This document shows, piece after piece, positions 62,860-64,000 of a DNA stretch of 64,000 nucleotides. The stretch spans positions 186,001 to 250,000 of the forward strand of contig NZ_VOLC01000003.1 of NCBI RefSeq assembly GCF_009797935.1, written 5' to 3'. A program made the translations under genes and the position numbers. Below the pieces are notes generated by a model that worked only from the letters and a program-made list of their open reading frames with translations, was not told the origin of the DNA and made no database searches. The stretch is from Lunatibacter salilacus. Lineage in GTDB: Bacteria > Bacteroidota > Bacteroidia > Cytophagales > Cyclobacteriaceae. Numbering within the stretch: position 1 is the stretch's first letter; each line of letters opens with the position of its first letter.

Positions 62860-64000
62860 CTACCTAATCGGCTGCGGAAACACAGCCAAGCTTTCTACCC
62901 CGGATTCTCCTACGGCCTGAACGGCAAAGAAATAGTTGTCCTTGGAATAGGGGAGGCGCAAGTCGGTATTCTCTGTATAAAACTTCTTTTCCCATACCGG
63001 CGAAGCCGTTTCCCGCATCAGTACATAATATCCTTTGGCCTTACCTTGAGCCGGAGCCTTCCATTTTATAAGCGTATGGTTGATATTGGTGATATTTACG
63101 GCTGTTGGGCTCAGATCCAATGCCACTTCCTCAGGAACGGATGGAGCGGAGGCAAGACTTGCAAGCACAGCCACGTTAACCGCTGTGTTTTTGCGCAGAT
63201 ACTCATAATCGATATGTTCTGGAAGATCACCATAAAGTGCGCCGTCTTCTTCCCGGATGTCTTGGTGCTGTTGATAGTAATTCTCGTTGTATTCGCAGAG
63301 CCGGATGGCAGTAAATCCTTCCCTGCAAAATGGGGTATGGTCACCTCCCCGCATAAAGCGGTCATTGCGGTAAACCAACCTTATTTCCAGTTGATCCACA
63401 TAACGCTCTCCGGTTTCTTTGATATAACGGGCAAGTTGCCTGGACTTACTGTCATTTTCCCCATTTGTTGCCCTGCGGATGGCTTCCATCTGCTCTGTTT
63501 CGGCGAGGGGAATGCCTTCTGAAAATACCCGTAGCCGGGTATTGTCCCGGAGGTTGGTTCCGTTGGAGGTACTGTTGCCTATCATATCATTGTTAATCAT
63601 GGCAGCGAGATTCCAGCCTTCCGCCTTGGCCTTTTTGGCCAGGTGGGCGGCACCAAGCAAGCCCTGTTCCTCGCCGGATACAAGTGTGAAAATAATAGTT
63701 GCCGGAAAAGAGCTTTTACTCATGATACGGGCCATTTCCATTACGGCCACTACGCCGGAACCGTCGTCGTTGGCACCGGGAGAGTCCTGTTTGGTATCCA
63801 TCACATCCGATACCCGGGTATCGATATGCGCACTTACCAGGAAAATCCGGTCATCGGTCGGATCAGTCCCTTTCAGCGTGGCCATAACATTACCCATACG
63901 GGTATCCTTGTCCACCCTTCTTCCGTCCGCAGGCTGGGTGTAATAATCTATCTCTGCAACTAGCCTTCCCCCGGAAGCTTCCGCATACGCTTTAAACCTG
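62860..64000 (-). CDS. M28-family zinc aminopeptidase, 5' part cut by window edge
   Basis: The frame stays open from 62860 to the window end (380 residues visible), so the ATG lies beyond 64000. The M28 zinc sites are present: SAHIDTR, PGANDDGSGVVAVMEMARI, VSGEEQGLLGAAHLAKK, INNDMIGN and GGDHTPF. A fibronectin type III-like segment follows (about the last 85 residues: VNITNINHTLIKWKAPAQG to the end), as in exported peptidases. Start and signal peptide are not visible. It probably hydrolyses peptides in the periplasm. Confidence 0.93.
   Translation of the reverse strand, partial: RFKAYAEASGGRLVAEIDYYTQPADGRRVDKDTRMGNVMATLKGTDPTDDRIFLVSAHIDTRVSDVMDTKQDSPGANDDGSGVVAVMEMARIMSKSSFPATIIFTLVSGEEQGLLGAAHLAKKAKAEGWNLAAMINNDMIGNSTSNGTNLRDNTRLRVFSEGIPLAETEQMEAIRRATNGENDSKSRQLARYIKETGERYVDQLEIRLVYRNDRFMRGGDHTPFCREGFTAIRLCEYNENYYQQHQDIREEDGALYGDLPEHIDYEYLRKNTAVNVAVLASLASAPSVPEEVALDLSPTAVNITNINHTLIKWKAPAQGKAKGYYVLMRETASPVWEKKFYTENTDLRLPYSKDNYFFAVQAVGESGVESLAVFPQPIR

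Noticed and set aside
62773-63522. Long plus-strand ORF of 249 residues
   Set aside because: It lies antisense to the M28 peptidase, whose zinc-site motifs are intact and in order; the plus-strand product has no domain pattern.

Overview
The window looks like chromosomal DNA from a member of the Bacteroidota, most likely Cytophagales near Cyclobacteriaceae. This rests on the gene families (LruC-domain lipoprotein, Porin_10-type porin, GbsR-type regulator, fused hisB, menaquinone genes), on promoter-like TAnnTTTG elements with an upstream TTTG, and on the near absence of Shine-Dalgarno sequences. I see no rRNA, tRNA, CRISPR array, prophage or transposase. Most genes are housekeeping or envelope genes; the assignment below family level is inference.

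Layout. 1-4700: a truncated Na+/solute symporter facing a fused GH3 / beta-lactamase-fold enzyme, a repeat-rich gap, and a single-domain response regulator. 4960-11600: a Dabb lipoprotein, then RND efflux operon 1 on the minus strand (adaptor, pump, outer-membrane factor, small ACP-like protein). 12200-14900: myo-inositol oxygenase with a symporter. 15100-18450: menI-menF-menD for menaquinone. 18500-21530: histidine phosphatase, a secreted hypothetical protein, a zinc-ribbon coiled-coil protein and a Nif3-family protein. 21554-28215: plus-strand run lpxK, porin, miaE, FtsX/MacB-type permease, GMC oxidoreductase, closed by a strong terminator. 28369-31790: stress-type genes (PRC barrel, GSP26-like, DUF4142) and a TPR lipoprotein. 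32000-36650: hisGDCB with a promoter and a candidate His-rich leader peptide. 36685-41903: LruC lipoprotein, SUI1/YciH, universal stress protein, menA, glutathione peroxidase. 41930-45020: a repeat element, argS, arginase. 45264-49610: Tat-exported class V aminotransferase, then a doxX-dsrE-soxB-like minus-strand operon. 49805-56516: RND efflux operon 2 with its GbsR/MarR regulator and two matching operator-like sites. 56764-64000: MFS transporter, small conserved protein, serine hydrolase plus PAS/GAF histidine kinase, a second repeat-rich gap and a truncated M28 peptidase.

Points that stand out: (i) both RND operons end with a paralogous acyl-carrier-protein-like gene whose phosphopantetheine serine is replaced (Glu38 or Gln38); (ii) a 32-residue ORF with a His triplet lies between the his promoter and hisG, the layout of a histidine attenuator; (iii) a 20-bp element occurs both before gbsR, overlapping its -33 box, and between gbsR and its tolC-like neighbour; (iv) a SoxB-like enzyme is grouped with DsrE- and DoxX-family proteins; (v) the same intergenic repeat family lies near both ends of the window in opposite orientation.
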